Shown piece by piece: positions 5,742 through 5,859 of a DNA stretch of 5,859 nt. This stretch comes from JAAYAN01 sp964437215 (GTDB lineage: Bacteria; Bacteroidota; Ignavibacteria; Ignavibacteriales; Melioribacteraceae), in contig CAYTFZ010000133.1 in the NCBI GenBank assembly GCA_964437215.1, positions 1 to 5,859 of the forward strand, written 5' to 3'. Every line of letters begins with the position of its first letter. The stretch's first letter is position 1. Made by a program: the position numbers and the translations under genes. The notes under the pieces are model-generated. The model was given only the letters and a program-made list of their open reading frames with translations, ran no database searches and had not been told where the DNA came from.

Positions 5742-5859
5742 GTATATTTTATAAAACAGTTTTGTGGGAAAAATTATACGGAATGAATGATTGATTAATG
5801 TTTCCCCATTTGCCTAAAACACTGGATTTGTTTATTTTCACAACCATTAAAAGCAGCTA

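Noticed and set aside
5766..5806. Inverted repeat GGGAAA ... TTTCCC around GAATGAATGATTGATT
   Set aside because: The 6-bp arms are 29 bases apart and the middle is a simple 4-base pattern. It is too weak to claim as an operator or hairpin.
5749..5847. Minus-strand 32-codon frame upstream of the receptor
   Set aside because: It has no ribosome site, no hydrophobic or motif signature, and is preceded by an in-frame stop at the window edge. Its length is expected by chance.

Overview
The window is AT-rich bacterial DNA. The clearest lineage marker is a TonB-dependent receptor with an N-terminal carboxypeptidase-regulatory-like domain, followed by a DUF4249-type lipoprotein. This pairing is typical of the Bacteroidota/Ignavibacteriota (FCB) group. 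Both genes of the pair have Shine-Dalgarno-like sites, which classical Bacteroidetes often lack, so I lean towards an Ignavibacteria-like member. That placement is inference; the window holds no phylogenetic marker beyond one tRNA.

Every supported gene lies on the minus strand, so transcription runs from right to left. From right to left the layout is: (1) a 263-bp leader at 5597-5859 with a near-consensus sigma-54-like -24/-12 element and an inverted repeat; (2) the TonB-dependent outer-membrane receptor, 3227-5596; (3) 14 bp later, the DUF4249-like lipoprotein, 2337-3212, closed by a strong 9-bp hairpin at 2301-2328; (4) a DNA-repair protein at 519-2165 that fuses a DEDDh 3'-5' exonuclease to the N-terminal half of UvrC (GIY-YIG nuclease, cysteine cluster, UVR motif); (5) a roughly 430-bp stretch without an intact gene (90-518), holding what looks like a broken tiny lipoprotein gene; (6) tRNA-Ser(GCU) at the left edge.

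The receptor and lipoprotein almost certainly form one operon and act together at the outer membrane: a TonB-driven beta barrel with a lipoprotein partner. Their substrate cannot be read from the sequence. The repair gene is separated from them by the hairpin and is functionally unrelated. It should combine 3'-side incision with 3'-5' trimming, and it lacks the C-terminal nuclease half of true UvrC.

Nothing here is clearly an undescribed system. The items most worth a second look are the exonuclease/UvrC fusion with its uncharacterised C-terminal domain, the lipoprotein remnant whose signal sequence matches that of the intact lipoprotein, the sigma-54-like element before the receptor, and the hairpin that may be a dispersed palindromic repeat.
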